From the NCBI GenBank assembly GCA_016709995.1, contig JADJLQ010000003.1:62001-126000 (forward strand): a DNA stretch of 64,000 nucleotides, in the 5' to 3' direction. The stretch's first letter is position 1; the number at the start of each line of letters is the position of its first letter. This DNA comes from Saprospiraceae bacterium. GTDB lineage: Bacteria; Bacteroidota; Bacteroidia; Chitinophagales; Saprospiraceae. The translations under genes were made by a program, and so were the position numbers. Positions 50,995 through 60,973 of this stretch are shown here, in pieces. Under the pieces are notes generated by a model that did not search any database, was not told the origin of the DNA, and saw only the letters and a program-made list of their open reading frames with translations.

Positions 50995-53442
50995 ATGGTA
51001 GAACAGATTGGACAAAGAAGGAAGCTTAGAATAGATACCTTTAAGCGATTAGGGGTATTTAAATGGACGGGGTGCTTTCTAAGTGTGTTTTTTCTGAATA
51101 TCCTTGTCGGACAGTCAACTCAATTTAAAGTAGAGACTAATTATATCGGATGCGATAGTGTAGGGTCCATCCGGATTATGGCAAAAGATCCATTGAGAAA
51201 ATATCAGTATTCGATGGTGTCTAATGATTGTGGCTTCCCGTTAAGACCAACCCAGGATTCTGGAATATTTACGCATTTGGTACCTTGTCTATATATTATA
51301 AAGGTCATCGATAGTCAGGGATCTGTCACTTTAGACCCTATTCGTATTGGATTTAAAATAACAGACCACACTACGTTAAAGTGCAATAGCGCTTTCACAA
51401 CTTTGTCCCAAATTAAAGTGACAGGCGGACTGGCCGTGGCATATTCTATAGATTTTTTACCAAGGTTTAAATTGGGTCAACCCGACAGTATCTTTAATCT
51501 TCCTACTTTAGATTACATATCAGTCCATGAACTCACAGTCTATGATGCGTGCGGTCATTCTGATAAAGTGAGATTAGATCATCTTGGTGCAATAGATAAA
51601 ACCGTGCTATGTGATGATGTGCAGATTTACTCCATCCCGCTTGCCAAAACTACTTATAATCCGTTTTTTTTAAATGATACATTGATATTTAAATGGACAC
51701 TGAATGGCAAAACAATAGGTAACGAAAGTTCTGTACATCCCGATAGTGCAGTACCCGGTAATAAACTTGTTTTCCAGGCTAGCTCCAGTTATTGTACTAT
51801 AATAGATAGTGTGGTATTACAAAATGAACCCTCCAGGAAAATCAGCTTAACAATCAAAGCTGATCGGCAAGTACTATGTAATGAAGATTCCTTATTGTTA
51901 AAAGCGGATGTAGCAGTCTCTTTACCTGTCAGATTTGGTTGGAATACAAAGGATAGCAGCGATGAAATATCAGTATATACTGCAGGTAAGTATCAGGTGA
52001 TAGCGACTACGGACGAAGGTTGCTCCGATACTGCTGAAATATTGATTCGTCATTCGTCTTTGTCACTTACGGCTCAGGTCACACCTAATCTATGTTTTGG
52101 CGAAGCCAAGGGGAGCATTGATCTTGTCGTCGCCGGCGGCATTATACCTTATAGCTATACCTGGTCGGATAGTGTAAAAGCCAAAGACAGGCAAAACCTG
52201 GGCAATGGTAGCTATCGTGTTTTATTGATTGACTCAGCAGGTTGTGCGTTATCAGATAGCTTTATCATTACCAGTCCACCTCCGATGTCTCTGACCTTAT
52301 CGGCGTATGCTGCTGATTGTGTGCCAGCTCGCAATGGAAGAGTGACTACAATGATGAACGGAGGAGTACCCCCTTATAGATACCAATGGAGCAATGGGCT
52401 CACTGTGCCTAATGTAGATACCTTGTCGCCCGGTTCATATTCTATTACCATCTTTGATCAGAACCAATGCTCCGTCTTTTTTCCTTTCCTTATTGATGAT
52501 CTCAATCCATTGCAGAGTTTCCCGCGGGATACGATCTGTGCAAATGGATCTTTGAAGGTAGGGCAGTCGGTATATACCAAAACCGGACGGTACAAAGACT
52601 CCCTGATTTCTTCCAAAGGCTGCGATAGTGTGGTCACTACATATCTGGTAGTCAATGAACCGGTTGATTTTGCTTTTACAAAAAAAGATCCTTCGTGCAA
52701 CGGGGTCAAGGATGGGAGTGTGACGATCACAGATGCGATAGGCTATGCAGACTATGATGTATATCTCAATGAACAGTTGTATGTGTCTGCCCAATTAAGT
52801 GCTTTGGCACCAGGAAACTATGTGATCAAATTAAAAGACCATTTTGGATGTTTTAAAGAGAAGGGGTTTGCCATGACCAATCCGCCGTTGATTGATTTTG
52901 ACCTTGGTGGGGACAAGACGATCACCTTTGGAGATACTTTAAGTGTCACCCCTATGACCAATCTAACTCCTGGCAATATTCAGCAAATCACCTGGGCGAC
53001 GGATCTTCCACAACCGAATTGTATATTTTGCAATGCCATCTACAAATACAAACCGTCAGACGACCACTACCTGAAAGCCACGATCGAAAGCATCACCGGG
53101 TGTAAAGTCTCAGATGAAATCAGGATCACCCTTGATCGGGATTTCAAAGTTTTTGTACCTAACATATTTTCACCAGGGTCAGGGAGTTTTACTGAAAATC
53201 AATATTTGAAAGTATATGGGGGTAGCCAGGTCAGTAAAATAAATTATTTCCGCATCTTCAATCGATTTGGGGACCTCGTGTTTGAGGCCACTGATTTTTT
53301 ACCAAATGATACTGGCTATGCCTGGGATGGCCTTTTTAAAGGTGCTGATGCTGCTCCGGGAGTCTATATCTATGTGGCAGAGGTCAGTTTTGCAGATAGG
53401 AGTGTGCGGGTGGTCAAAGGTGATATAACCCTGGTAAGGTAA
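50995..53442 (+). CDS. Large secreted protein with SprB repeats and gliding-motility C-terminal domain
   Basis: 815 aa. The N-terminal basic segment plus hydrophobic helix (about 24-40) is a signal. The middle has SprB-type repeats (around 365-430, 440-505 and 560-615; each with GxVxxxxxGGxxPYxYxWS and GxYxVxxxDxxGC). The C-terminal 95 residues are a CHU_C/type B sorting domain: VFVPNIFSPG, NRFGDLVFEA, WDGLFKG, PGVYIYVAEV. Proteins with this tail are exported by the type IX secretion system to the cell surface, as in gliding adhesins. Confidence 0.9.
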   Translation: MVEQIGQRRKLRIDTFKRLGVFKWTGCFLSVFFLNILVGQSTQFKVETNYIGCDSVGSIRIMAKDPLRKYQYSMVSNDCGFPLRPTQDSGIFTHLVPCLYIIKVIDSQGSVTLDPIRIGFKITDHTTLKCNSAFTTLSQIKVTGGLAVAYSIDFLPRFKLGQPDSIFNLPTLDYISVHELTVYDACGHSDKVRLDHLGAIDKTVLCDDVQIYSIPLAKTTYNPFFLNDTLIFKWTLNGKTIGNESSVHPDSAVPGNKLVFQASSSYCTIIDSVVLQNEPSRKISLTIKADRQVLCNEDSLLLKADVAVSLPVRFGWNTKDSSDEISVYTAGKYQVIATTDEGCSDTAEILIRHSSLSLTAQVTPNLCFGEAKGSIDLVVAGGIIPYSYTWSDSVKAKDRQNLGNGSYRVLLIDSAGCALSDSFIITSPPPMSLTLSAYAADCVPARNGRVTTMMNGGVPPYRYQWSNGLTVPNVDTLSPGSYSITIFDQNQCSVFFPFLIDDLNPLQSFPRDTICANGSLKVGQSVYTKTGRYKDSLISSKGCDSVVTTYLVVNEPVDFAFTKKDPSCNGVKDGSVTITDAIGYADYDVYLNEQLYVSAQLSALAPGNYVIKLKDHFGCFKEKGFAMTNPPLIDFDLGGDKTITFGDTLSVTPMTNLTPGNIQQITWATDLPQPNCIFCNAIYKYKPSDDHYLKATIESITGCKVSDEIRITLDRDFKVFVPNIFSPGSGSFTENQYLKVYGGSQVSKINYFRIFNRFGDLVFEATDFLPNDTGYAWDGLFKGADAAPGVYIYVAEVSFADRSVRVVKGDITLVR

Positions 53443-53584
53443 GTTGTGTATCACTAATCTATTCTATGGCGTACCCTTTTCTTTAGGGATGATAATCCTC
53501 TGCCACCACAAGGACTTGAATGTTTTCTCACTATCTTTGCCCGCTCAAAATGGTCTATTAGAGCTATAATTATTTAAAGTTATC

Positions 53585-55039
53585 ATGTACAATACCAGGA
53601 CAAAAATAAAAACCCTTCTATCATCTGATCAGGCGCATTTTACCACCACCCTGATGGGCTGGGTGAGATCGTTTAGGAACAATCAGTTTATCGCCCTCAA
53701 TGATGGAAGTACCAATAATAATCTTCAGGTGGTAGTAGAACTGGGGATGCTGGACGAAACCACACAAAAAAGAATATCTGTAGGAGCGTGTATCAAAGCG
53801 ACGGGTGAGGTCATCCCTTCTATGGGTAAAGGCCAAAAATTAGAGCTCAAAGCTACTTCAATTGAAATACTTGGAGATTGTGATCCGGAGATCTTCCCCA
53901 TCCAGCCTAAAAAGCACAGCCTGGAGTTTTTGAGGGAGAATGCTCATCTAAGATTCAGGACAAATACTTTTGGAGCTGTATTCAGGGTGCGGCATGCGTT
54001 GGCTTTTGCTGTACACCAGTTTTTTAACGAAAAGGGATTTGTGTACATGCATACACCGGTGATCACTGCCAGTGATGCTGAAGGTGCCGGAGAAATGTTT
54101 AAAGTCACGACCTTGCCTATGGACGGCACTGCTCCCCGCAATGAAGATGGCAGCATCAATTATAAAGAAGATTTTTTTGGACGAGGCACCAATCTTACTG
54201 TCAGTGGTCAACTCGAAGGCGAATTGGCGGCGATGGCTTTCAGCGAAATTTATACATTTGGTCCGACTTTCAGAGCTGAAAACAGCAATACTACGCGGCA
54301 CCTGGCTGAGTTTTGGATGATCGAACCGGAAATGGCCTTCTATGACCTCGAAGACAATGCTAACCTGGCAGAAGAATTTATCAAATATGTCATCCAATAT
54401 GTGACAGTGCACAATGCCGAGGACCTCGCTTTTCTTGCAGCTCGCCTGGAAGAGGAAGAAAAGTCTTTACCTCAAGATAAGCGGAGTCCGATGAGCTTGA
54501 TGGACAAACTCCAATTTGTGATCAATAATGATTTTGAACGAGTCACTTATACTCAAGCGATCGATATTCTTAGAGAAAGCAACCATAACAAAAAGAAAAA
54601 ATTCCAATACCCGATAGATCAATGGGGGGTGGATCTCCAGAGTGAGCACGAACGATACCTGGTTGAGAAACATTTTCAAAAACCGGTCATCCTCACCAAT
54701 TACCCCGCAGCCATCAAAGCTTTTTATATGAGACAGGATGATGATTGTGCCCCAGATCGGCAGACTGTTTCAGCGATGGATATACTAGCACCCGGGATCG
54801 GTGAGATTGTAGGTGGTAGCCAACGCGAAGAGCGATATGACAAACTCACCCAACGCATGAAAGAAATGCATATTCCAGAGGAAGATCTTTGGTGGTATCT
54901 CGATACAAGAAGATTTGGAGCCTGTGTGCACGCAGGGTTTGGTTTGGGATTTGAGCGATTGGTTCAGTTTGTAACCGGTATGGCCAATATCAGAGATGTG
55001 ATCGCTTTCCCGAGGTATCCCGGCAGTGCTGAGTTTTAA
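53585..55039 (+). CDS. asnS: Asparaginyl-tRNA synthetase
   Basis: 484 aa, class IIb. N-terminal OB-fold anticodon-binding domain (about 15-110, TTLMGWVRSFRNNQFIALNDGS). The catalytic core has motif 1, motif 2 (FGPTFRAENSNTTRHLAEFWMIEPE) and motif 3 (GFGLGFERLVQF). Attaches Asn to tRNA-Asn directly. The gene ends ten bases from the convergent batD stop. Confidence 0.97.
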   Translation: MYNTRTKIKTLLSSDQAHFTTTLMGWVRSFRNNQFIALNDGSTNNNLQVVVELGMLDETTQKRISVGACIKATGEVIPSMGKGQKLELKATSIEILGDCDPEIFPIQPKKHSLEFLRENAHLRFRTNTFGAVFRVRHALAFAVHQFFNEKGFVYMHTPVITASDAEGAGEMFKVTTLPMDGTAPRNEDGSINYKEDFFGRGTNLTVSGQLEGELAAMAFSEIYTFGPTFRAENSNTTRHLAEFWMIEPEMAFYDLEDNANLAEEFIKYVIQYVTVHNAEDLAFLAARLEEEEKSLPQDKRSPMSLMDKLQFVINNDFERVTYTQAIDILRESNHNKKKKFQYPIDQWGVDLQSEHERYLVEKHFQKPVILTNYPAAIKAFYMRQDDDCAPDRQTVSAMDILAPGIGEIVGGSQREERYDKLTQRMKEMHIPEEDLWWYLDTRRFGACVHAGFGLGFERLVQFVTGMANIRDVIAFPRYPGSAEF

Positions 55040-55049
55040 TAAGCTTACA

Positions 55050-56771
55050 TTATACAGATTCAATTACCGCCTTGGCTTTCTTTATTAACTCGAGGATTTG
55101 AGCCTTTGGCATCTGACCTGCGAAAACTGCCATCTCCACCTCTTTGAATATGAGTTTGATATCGGATTTGATGGTATCGCTGACCAATGATTGATCGATA
55201 TACTTTTCCCAGTCATGTTTGTCAAGAGCTTCTTTTTGGATATTCCACTTTGTTTTAAGAAAGGATTGTAAAATTTGGTTGAGTTGATCGAGCACTGCTT
55301 TCGAATCAGAAGTGGAGGAAGAGGTTGGCAAAGTATCTAATTCAGTCAGCGCAGTGTTTTTGACTTCTTCCAGATATTTTTGCACACCATATTTTATGTC
55401 AGATTTGGAGCGCAAATAGCGGCGGGTAGCCACACCGAGCCATAGCAAATAAGGAAGTGCCAATACACCCCAATATCCTGAAGTACCGATCCAGCCCGAA
55501 CCACCAGGCTTGGGATCCTTGATCAAAGGGAGGATGTCATCACCGGCTGTACCGGACGATGCAACTCCTGACCGGTTGCCGGTAGCTGTCCCTGACACGT
55601 TCACATGATAAACATCGGAGGCGATCGTCACATACTGCTGACTGTCAGTATCAAAATAAATAAAGGAAGGAATGATTGTATGAGCGCCAGGTTGAGTAGC
55701 CACCAATGGATATATCAATTCTCTCATCCCTATAAATCCGCCATTTTTATAATCTACATTTTCTTTGGTGATCTTGGGTTCATACAATTGAAAGGCTGTG
55801 GAGTCGATCTGAAGAAACGGTTTTCCGACCCGATTGAGATCACCATCACCGTCAACATACAAGGTGAGTGACACGGCATCATTGACTTTGACAGCCAGTT
55901 GATCTATCGCGGTAGCCATTCTAAACTTGCCCACTGCCCCTGAAAAATTAGAAGGTGTTGGTTGCGGTAAAGACTGAACTTGAAGCGAAACAGGATTGCT
56001 GATCAAAGTGATTCCTTCTGTCGTGGGCAGCAGGAAAAAAGAATTAGAGTTTGCCTCATCCGTGATCACACTGGCTCGCACATGCAGCGGTTCTATCTCA
56101 AAGGTGCCATTTTGTATAGGGTAGATCGATGCTGCATAAATCACCTTGGTTACATAAGTACGACCATTGATGGATTCCCTATTATCATAACTTAGCCTGG
56201 GTATATTATTCACGTGAAATCCTTTAAACTCTGGCGCATGGGATATATTGTAGTTCTCCACATTGATCGCAGTATATAGTTTGTATTCCACCAATATTTG
56301 TTGACCTACGTAGGCATGCTCAGGGGTAGCTTTAGCCATGAGGAAGATATCCTTTTTGCTGATGGCGACTTCGTCCTTGCCCTTTGTGATAGCTGGTTTT
56401 GATTTTACAGCTTTTATAGTCAGAGGGGTGGATGACAGGGTCTTGCCATTAGCCTGGATACTGGCTTTGCCAATGTGGAGATCCCCTGCTTTTTTAGGAG
56501 AGAGTGTGTAAATATAAGAAATGGCAGAGCTACGGAGCCCATTGACTATGCTGACCTGAGTAGAGGTACTTGGGCCACTGATCACCGTCCATTCTGCGAA
56601 ATCAGGAGGCGTAAATCCTTTACCTTGAGCATTTTCGAGGATGAATTCTACCTGGACATATTCGTCTAAAGCTACTTCAGACCGATCTACACTTGCTCTG
56701 AAAGATTCACTTTGAGCGAATATAAAATTTTGAGAAGAAAATATTAAAAACAGGATGAACCCTATCCTCAT
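55050..56771 (-). CDS. batD: BatD (aerotolerance protein)
   Basis: 573 aa. Signal peptide (MRIGFILFLIFSSQNFIFAQ), then repeated beta-sandwich domains of the BatD family (about 25-110, 140-240, 280-390) and one membrane helix (about 420-440) followed by a cytoplasmic helical tail. It overlaps the small BatD-like gene upstream as ATGA. The last gene of the Bat operon. Confidence 0.9.
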   Translation of the reverse strand: MRIGFILFLIFSSQNFIFAQSESFRASVDRSEVALDEYVQVEFILENAQGKGFTPPDFAEWTVISGPSTSTQVSIVNGLRSSAISYIYTLSPKKAGDLHIGKASIQANGKTLSSTPLTIKAVKSKPAITKGKDEVAISKKDIFLMAKATPEHAYVGQQILVEYKLYTAINVENYNISHAPEFKGFHVNNIPRLSYDNRESINGRTYVTKVIYAASIYPIQNGTFEIEPLHVRASVITDEANSNSFFLLPTTEGITLISNPVSLQVQSLPQPTPSNFSGAVGKFRMATAIDQLAVKVNDAVSLTLYVDGDGDLNRVGKPFLQIDSTAFQLYEPKITKENVDYKNGGFIGMRELIYPLVATQPGAHTIIPSFIYFDTDSQQYVTIASDVYHVNVSGTATGNRSGVASSGTAGDDILPLIKDPKPGGSGWIGTSGYWGVLALPYLLWLGVATRRYLRSKSDIKYGVQKYLEEVKNTALTELDTLPTSSSTSDSKAVLDQLNQILQSFLKTKWNIQKEALDKHDWEKYIDQSLVSDTIKSDIKLIFKEVEMAVFAGQMPKAQILELIKKAKAVIESV

Positions 56772-57238
56772 AGTCGTTTAGATTTTCTACCACTTGCTTT
56801 GCCTTCTAGTATATTTTTGAACTGCCACGAACGATCGTCTTCGGGATCTTCTTCTATACGGTTTGGATTTTGCTTGACATAGATTTCTACTGCAGGTACA
56901 TCCAGATCTCCTCCTGACCTATCCCCTGATTTAATCATGGTGGACGGTATGGTAAAAAGTCCCGCAGATAATGGCTGGATGAGGTATTTTTGTTTGTGCA
57001 CGGCTTTTATTTCCCCATTGATCAAGGAGGTGTTACTCACAAAATTCTGACCGATGATTTCAGCATCTTTGAGATCAGGGGCGATGAATACTCCATCTTT
57101 GGAGTCGAAGGTATATTGAACATAAAATTGGTTGCCCAGCAATACAGTATCCCTGCTGACAGCTATGCTGACGGTCGCAGATTGACTTTGGAGCACTAAG
57201 GCGCCAAAGCTAAAAATCAGAATTAATATTTTTTTCAT
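56768..57238 (-). CDS. Single-domain BatD-like exported protein
   Basis: 156 aa with a signal peptide (MKKILILIFSFGALVLQSQS). It corresponds to only the first BatD sandwich domain (VSIAVSRDTVLLGNQFYVQYTF, then QKYLIQPLSAGLFTIPS). It lacks a membrane helix and ends in a basic tail. It is either a duplicated, shortened BatD or a soluble partner. ATGA overlap with batD. Confidence 0.8.
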   Translation of the reverse strand: MKKILILIFSFGALVLQSQSATVSIAVSRDTVLLGNQFYVQYTFDSKDGVFIAPDLKDAEIIGQNFVSNTSLINGEIKAVHKQKYLIQPLSAGLFTIPSTMIKSGDRSGGDLDVPAVEIYVKQNPNRIEEDPEDDRSWQFKNILEGKASGRKSKRL

Positions 57239-57266
57239 ACTGGTCTAGGTTGTCTACAAAATTAAA

Positions 57267-58016
57267 TCACCAATCTTTCTTTGGGGGATTATTTTTTTTG
57301 CTTTTGTTCGTCAATTTTTGCTGGACTCTTTGATCTTCGCGCTCTGTATACTGCAAGAGCTGCTCGGCTTCTTCTTTTGTCATTCCTTCGGGTTTGGGTT
57401 GTGCTTCACCGGATTGTGGCTGTTGATCTTGTTTTTGATCCTGAGGTTTGCCTGATTGTGGATCCTGGTTAGGCTGTTGTTGGTCATCTTTCTGATCTTG
57501 CTTCTTATCTTGGTTTTGCTGCTGCTGTTGTTGCTGCTGCTGTTGTTTGATCAGCTGCCTGGTGGCCAGTGTCAGGTTTTTTTTAGTATCCATATCAGCA
57601 GGCTCTAATTTTAAGGATTGTTTGAAGGCATTTACACTTTTTTCAAAATCCTTTTTTTGGTAGTAGGCATTGCCAAGGTTATACAAGGACTTAGCGTTAA
57701 GATTATTGATTTCACTTTTTTTAGCAGCTTCTTCGTAATAATTGATCGCTTCATCAGGTCTGTTTTGTTCCATGATTGCATTGCCCAGGTTATAAGTCGT
57801 CGTTTGATTTTTCTTAAGCTCAAGGGCTTTGCGATAATCTTCTTCAGCTTTATTAAAATCCTGCTTGATATATGATTGGTCCGCTTTTTTTAAAAGTCGA
57901 TGATCATCCTGTGCATAGGAGCTAAAAGGGAGAACCACAAAAGCAATAATGGTCAGAGTGATTGTCGTTGTAAAAAATAATTTATAATACATCCTATTTA
58001 TGTAAACCGTTTTCAT
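57267..58016 (-). CDS. batC: BatC TPR protein with Gln-rich tail
   Basis: 249 aa. Signal/anchor near the N-terminus, then TPR repeats (about 38-140; KADQSYIKQDFNKAEEDYRKALELK, ...YNLGNAYYQKKDFEKSVNAF). The last 110 residues are low-complexity: a run of ten Gln near 160, then Gln/Asp/Lys/Pro. The CAA/CAG codon run (plus strand about 57515-57545) is a potential slippage tract. One-base overlap with the batB stop (TGATG). Known in other Bacteroidota as a scaffold of the Bat complex. Confidence 0.88.
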   Translation of the reverse strand: MKTVYINRMYYKLFFTTTITLTIIAFVVLPFSSYAQDDHRLLKKADQSYIKQDFNKAEEDYRKALELKKNQTTTYNLGNAIMEQNRPDEAINYYEEAAKKSEINNLNAKSLYNLGNAYYQKKDFEKSVNAFKQSLKLEPADMDTKKNLTLATRQLIKQQQQQQQQQQNQDKKQDQKDDQQQPNQDPQSGKPQDQKQDQQPQSGEAQPKPEGMTKEEAEQLLQYTEREDQRVQQKLTNKSKKNNPPKKDW

Positions 58017-59047
58017 CAGCCCAAAGTTTGAGGGTTACGATTAAAATATTTTTCCATCCATTTTATAGAAATCAAATATTCCAATACCAATAAGATAATG
58101 GCAGGAAATAAAAAATAGGGAAAATAGCTTTCATAATCAGAGTAGGCTCTTTCAGCGACTCTTTGTTTGGTCATATTGGCTACATCTGCCTTTATGGATT
58201 CGATGATGGCATCGCCCTGGGTTATCGAATAGTATTTGCCTTGAGTAGATTCTGCCAGTTGTGTAAGGAAGGTTGGATTGAGTTTGGTTTGAATAGGTTT
58301 GCCGGATTCATCTCTTTTGTAGTCTTCCATACCCTGGGCTCTGACAGGTATCAATCCCCCTTCGGCGGTGCCGACTCCAATGGTGTAGATCGCGATGTTT
58401 TGTTGTTTTGCCTTATTGGCAGCTTCCATCGCCTGATCATCATGGTCTTCACCATCTGTCAACAACAGGATCACTTTTTGTGCTTCTTCATTTTTGGGAA
58501 AGTTGTCCATACAGGTAGTGATGGCGTCACTGATATTGGTGCCTTGAGTTGTAATCAATGTTGGATCAGCACTACGCGCAAACATCGTGGAGGAGCCATA
58601 ATCTGTCGTAAGTGGTGATTGGAGAAATGCATGACCCGCAAAAAATACCATGCCCACGCGATCGTCAGCCAGGGATCTCAGAAATGATTCGGTCCATAGT
58701 TTAGCTCGCTCCAGCCTGTTTGGTTTGATATCGGTGCAAGCCATACTGTTAGAGATATCCAGGGCGACATAAATATCTGTTGATTTGATTTCAATTTTTT
58801 CTTTTCGTATTCCCCACTGGGGGTTACTCAAAGCGATGACTATCAGCGCGAGTGCAGACAACCAAAGGATGATCCGCCGTTTATTTAATTTGTCATCAAG
58901 AGAAGGGATCAAAGATGACCATAAACCGGAGGAAGCAAATTGATTCAAAACAGAATTCCGCTGTCTCCTGAGTACATAATACAGTCCAGCCAGGCCCAGG
59001 ATGATGACCAAGCCAAATAGGAAATGGGCATGTTCGAATCTAAACAT
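58016..59047 (-). CDS. batB: BatB, VWA-domain membrane protein
   Basis: 343 aa. Two N-terminal membrane helices (about 8-25, 58-75), a von Willebrand A domain with intact MIDAS (DISNS near 93-97, then Thr and Asp further on), and a C-terminal helix (about 312-330). The VWA domain binds metal and protein partners outside the inner membrane. Starts 1 bp after batA. Confidence 0.93.
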   Translation of the reverse strand: MFRFEHAHFLFGLVIILGLAGLYYVLRRQRNSVLNQFASSGLWSSLIPSLDDKLNKRRIILWLSALALIVIALSNPQWGIRKEKIEIKSTDIYVALDISNSMACTDIKPNRLERAKLWTESFLRSLADDRVGMVFFAGHAFLQSPLTTDYGSSTMFARSADPTLITTQGTNISDAITTCMDNFPKNEEAQKVILLLTDGEDHDDQAMEAANKAKQQNIAIYTIGVGTAEGGLIPVRAQGMEDYKRDESGKPIQTKLNPTFLTQLAESTQGKYYSITQGDAIIESIKADVANMTKQRVAERAYSDYESYFPYFLFPAIILLVLEYLISIKWMEKYFNRNPQTLG

Positions 59048-59048
59048 A

Positions 59049-60053
59049 TCAATCGATCACTTGCTTGATGATAAAATACTTGATGATAAAATGTAATATC
59101 AATAACAGGGCCGCCACACCGACAAAATAATGAAAGGTCTCGGTGTACTTGGTAAATTTTGTTACTTCTACTTCGGTTTTCTCCAATTTGTCTATCTCGT
59201 CATAGATTTTCTGCAATGCCTCTTCGTCTGTAGCTCTATAATATTTCCCTCCAGTCATCTCACTGACCTGGGTCATCAATTTTTCATCTATCTCCACTCT
59301 TGCCATGGCAAACACATATTGCCCATCCCCTCTTCGGGTCACCGGGGTAAGGGCTTCTCCCATGCTGCCTACTCCGATAGCATAGATCTTAATATTAAAT
59401 TCTTTGGCGATCTGTGCAGCAGTCAGGGGATCTATATAACCTGTATTGTTGACACCATCAGTCAATAGGATAATGATCTTACTTTTGGAAGTACTGTTCT
59501 TTAGACGATTGATGGCAGCTGAAAGTCCCATGCCGATCGCTGTGCCATCGTCCAATTTACCGACATTGATCTCGGCCAGGAAATTTTTGAACACTTCATG
59601 ATCAGTGGTCAGAGGACACCGGGTATAACTTTCTCCGGCAAAGACTGCTAAGCCCAGTCGATCATATATCCTTTTATTGACAAAGTTCTGAGCTACTTGT
59701 TTACTCACACTCAGGCGATCCGGCTGAAAATCCTGGGCCAACATTGAGCTGGACAGATCTACGGCCAAAAATATATCTATGGCATTGGCCTTGATTTTTT
59801 CTTCTTTCCAAATATGTTGAGGCCGGCTGAGTCCGATACAAAGGAGGATAAAAGATGCAGCTTGCAACCAGGGCAAAAAATAATGCAGCACATTTTTCCA
59901 GGTCGATTTAATATTAGAAGGTGTATGTCCGAAATACACAGCATTTATCGGAGTTTTGCGGTTTCTACGGTAGGCTAGGATTAAAAAGGGTAATAAAGCC
60001 AACAAAGCCAAAGCCCAGGGATATACCAATCGATATTGAGCAAATGAATCCAT
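59049..60053 (-). CDS. batA: BatA, VWA-domain membrane protein
   Basis: 334 aa with the same plan as BatB: helices at about 10-28 and 60-78, VWA domain with MIDAS DLSSS (near 94-98), C-terminal helix (about 305-325). Similar size and order to batA of Bacteroides aerotolerance operons. Its ATG overlaps the upstream stop by one base. Confidence 0.93.
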   Translation of the reverse strand: MDSFAQYRLVYPWALALLALLPFLILAYRRNRKTPINAVYFGHTPSNIKSTWKNVLHYFLPWLQAASFILLCIGLSRPQHIWKEEKIKANAIDIFLAVDLSSSMLAQDFQPDRLSVSKQVAQNFVNKRIYDRLGLAVFAGESYTRCPLTTDHEVFKNFLAEINVGKLDDGTAIGMGLSAAINRLKNSTSKSKIIILLTDGVNNTGYIDPLTAAQIAKEFNIKIYAIGVGSMGEALTPVTRRGDGQYVFAMARVEIDEKLMTQVSEMTGGKYYRATDEEALQKIYDEIDKLEKTEVEVTKFTKYTETFHYFVGVAALLLILHFIIKYFIIKQVID

Positions 60054-60973
60054 TAATCAGCAGTATTGGTTTCTGTGGTGAGTAATGGTTTGGTCGATTC
60101 TACCAGGTCGATAGTCCGGTCCAGAGCCAGCGCATTGACATTTTCTTCAGGGATACCTTTGGCGAATTTTACCCAATCTGCAATATTCAGGATTTCATCT
60201 ATGGTACTGACATGTTCTTTCAATGACAAGGATCGGATATCTCTGAGGATCTCGTGGCTGGTGGATTCCAAAGCAGGTATACCATATCTATGTTCCAGAT
60301 ATTCCCGGAGGATAAAGGTCAGCTGTACATGGTATTCTTTTACCTCGCCTTTTTCCCAGAGTTTACTTTCTTTGAGTGCATATAATTTTTGCAGGGCAAT
60401 TTCATGAGGTGGTATGACGACAGGTACTTCAATGACTGCTTCGATCATTTTTGATTTCTTCTTATATTGTAGGTATCGATATAGGCCATATGCAACCAGG
60501 AGGCTTAGCACTCCGATGATCCAGGCCAGGTAGTCCGTCCATTTGCTTTTTTCCTGAATGATGCCTTTGATGGGGAGCAGGCCGGTACTATCGGGTTCGA
60601 TGCCTTGTATGATCAAGGGGATAGGGTACGTATATAAGGTGTCAGATCCCAGGATAGCATATAAAGAGGGGATAGTATAATCGCCTGCTTCGAATATGGA
60701 GAACCTGAGTCTTTTTTCGAGTGTACTCTGATTGTTGAGTTCTGATTTTAACCAGGGTGTCTGGGAGATAATGTCGAGGAAGGAGCAAGTATCGAGGTAT
60801 TCAGTATGTAGCTCAGCCTTGTCCTGACTTGATGGGGAGACAAAAGTGAGGGTGAGATTTTGCTGATCACCGATGAGCATGGAAGTACTGTCTACCCGGG
60901 CATTAAAATTGACTTGTCCACTCACGTAGTGGGTCATCGAGAGAAAAAATATAAGAGTGCAAAAATTTCTCAT
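60053..60973 (-). CDS. BatD-like/DUF4381-type membrane protein
   Basis: 306 aa. Signal peptide, a BatD-like N-terminal sandwich (about 20-130), one membrane helix (about 148-168), and a cytoplasmic helical domain (about 190-295; HEIALQKLYALKESKLWEKGEVKEYHVQLTFILREYLEHRYGI) like DUF4381. Common between DUF58 and batA in such operons. ATGA-type overlap with the DUF58 gene. Confidence 0.78.
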   Translation of the reverse strand: MRNFCTLIFFLSMTHYVSGQVNFNARVDSTSMLIGDQQNLTLTFVSPSSQDKAELHTEYLDTCSFLDIISQTPWLKSELNNQSTLEKRLRFSIFEAGDYTIPSLYAILGSDTLYTYPIPLIIQGIEPDSTGLLPIKGIIQEKSKWTDYLAWIIGVLSLLVAYGLYRYLQYKKKSKMIEAVIEVPVVIPPHEIALQKLYALKESKLWEKGEVKEYHVQLTFILREYLEHRYGIPALESTSHEILRDIRSLSLKEHVSTIDEILNIADWVKFAKGIPEENVNALALDRTIDLVESTKPLLTTETNTAD

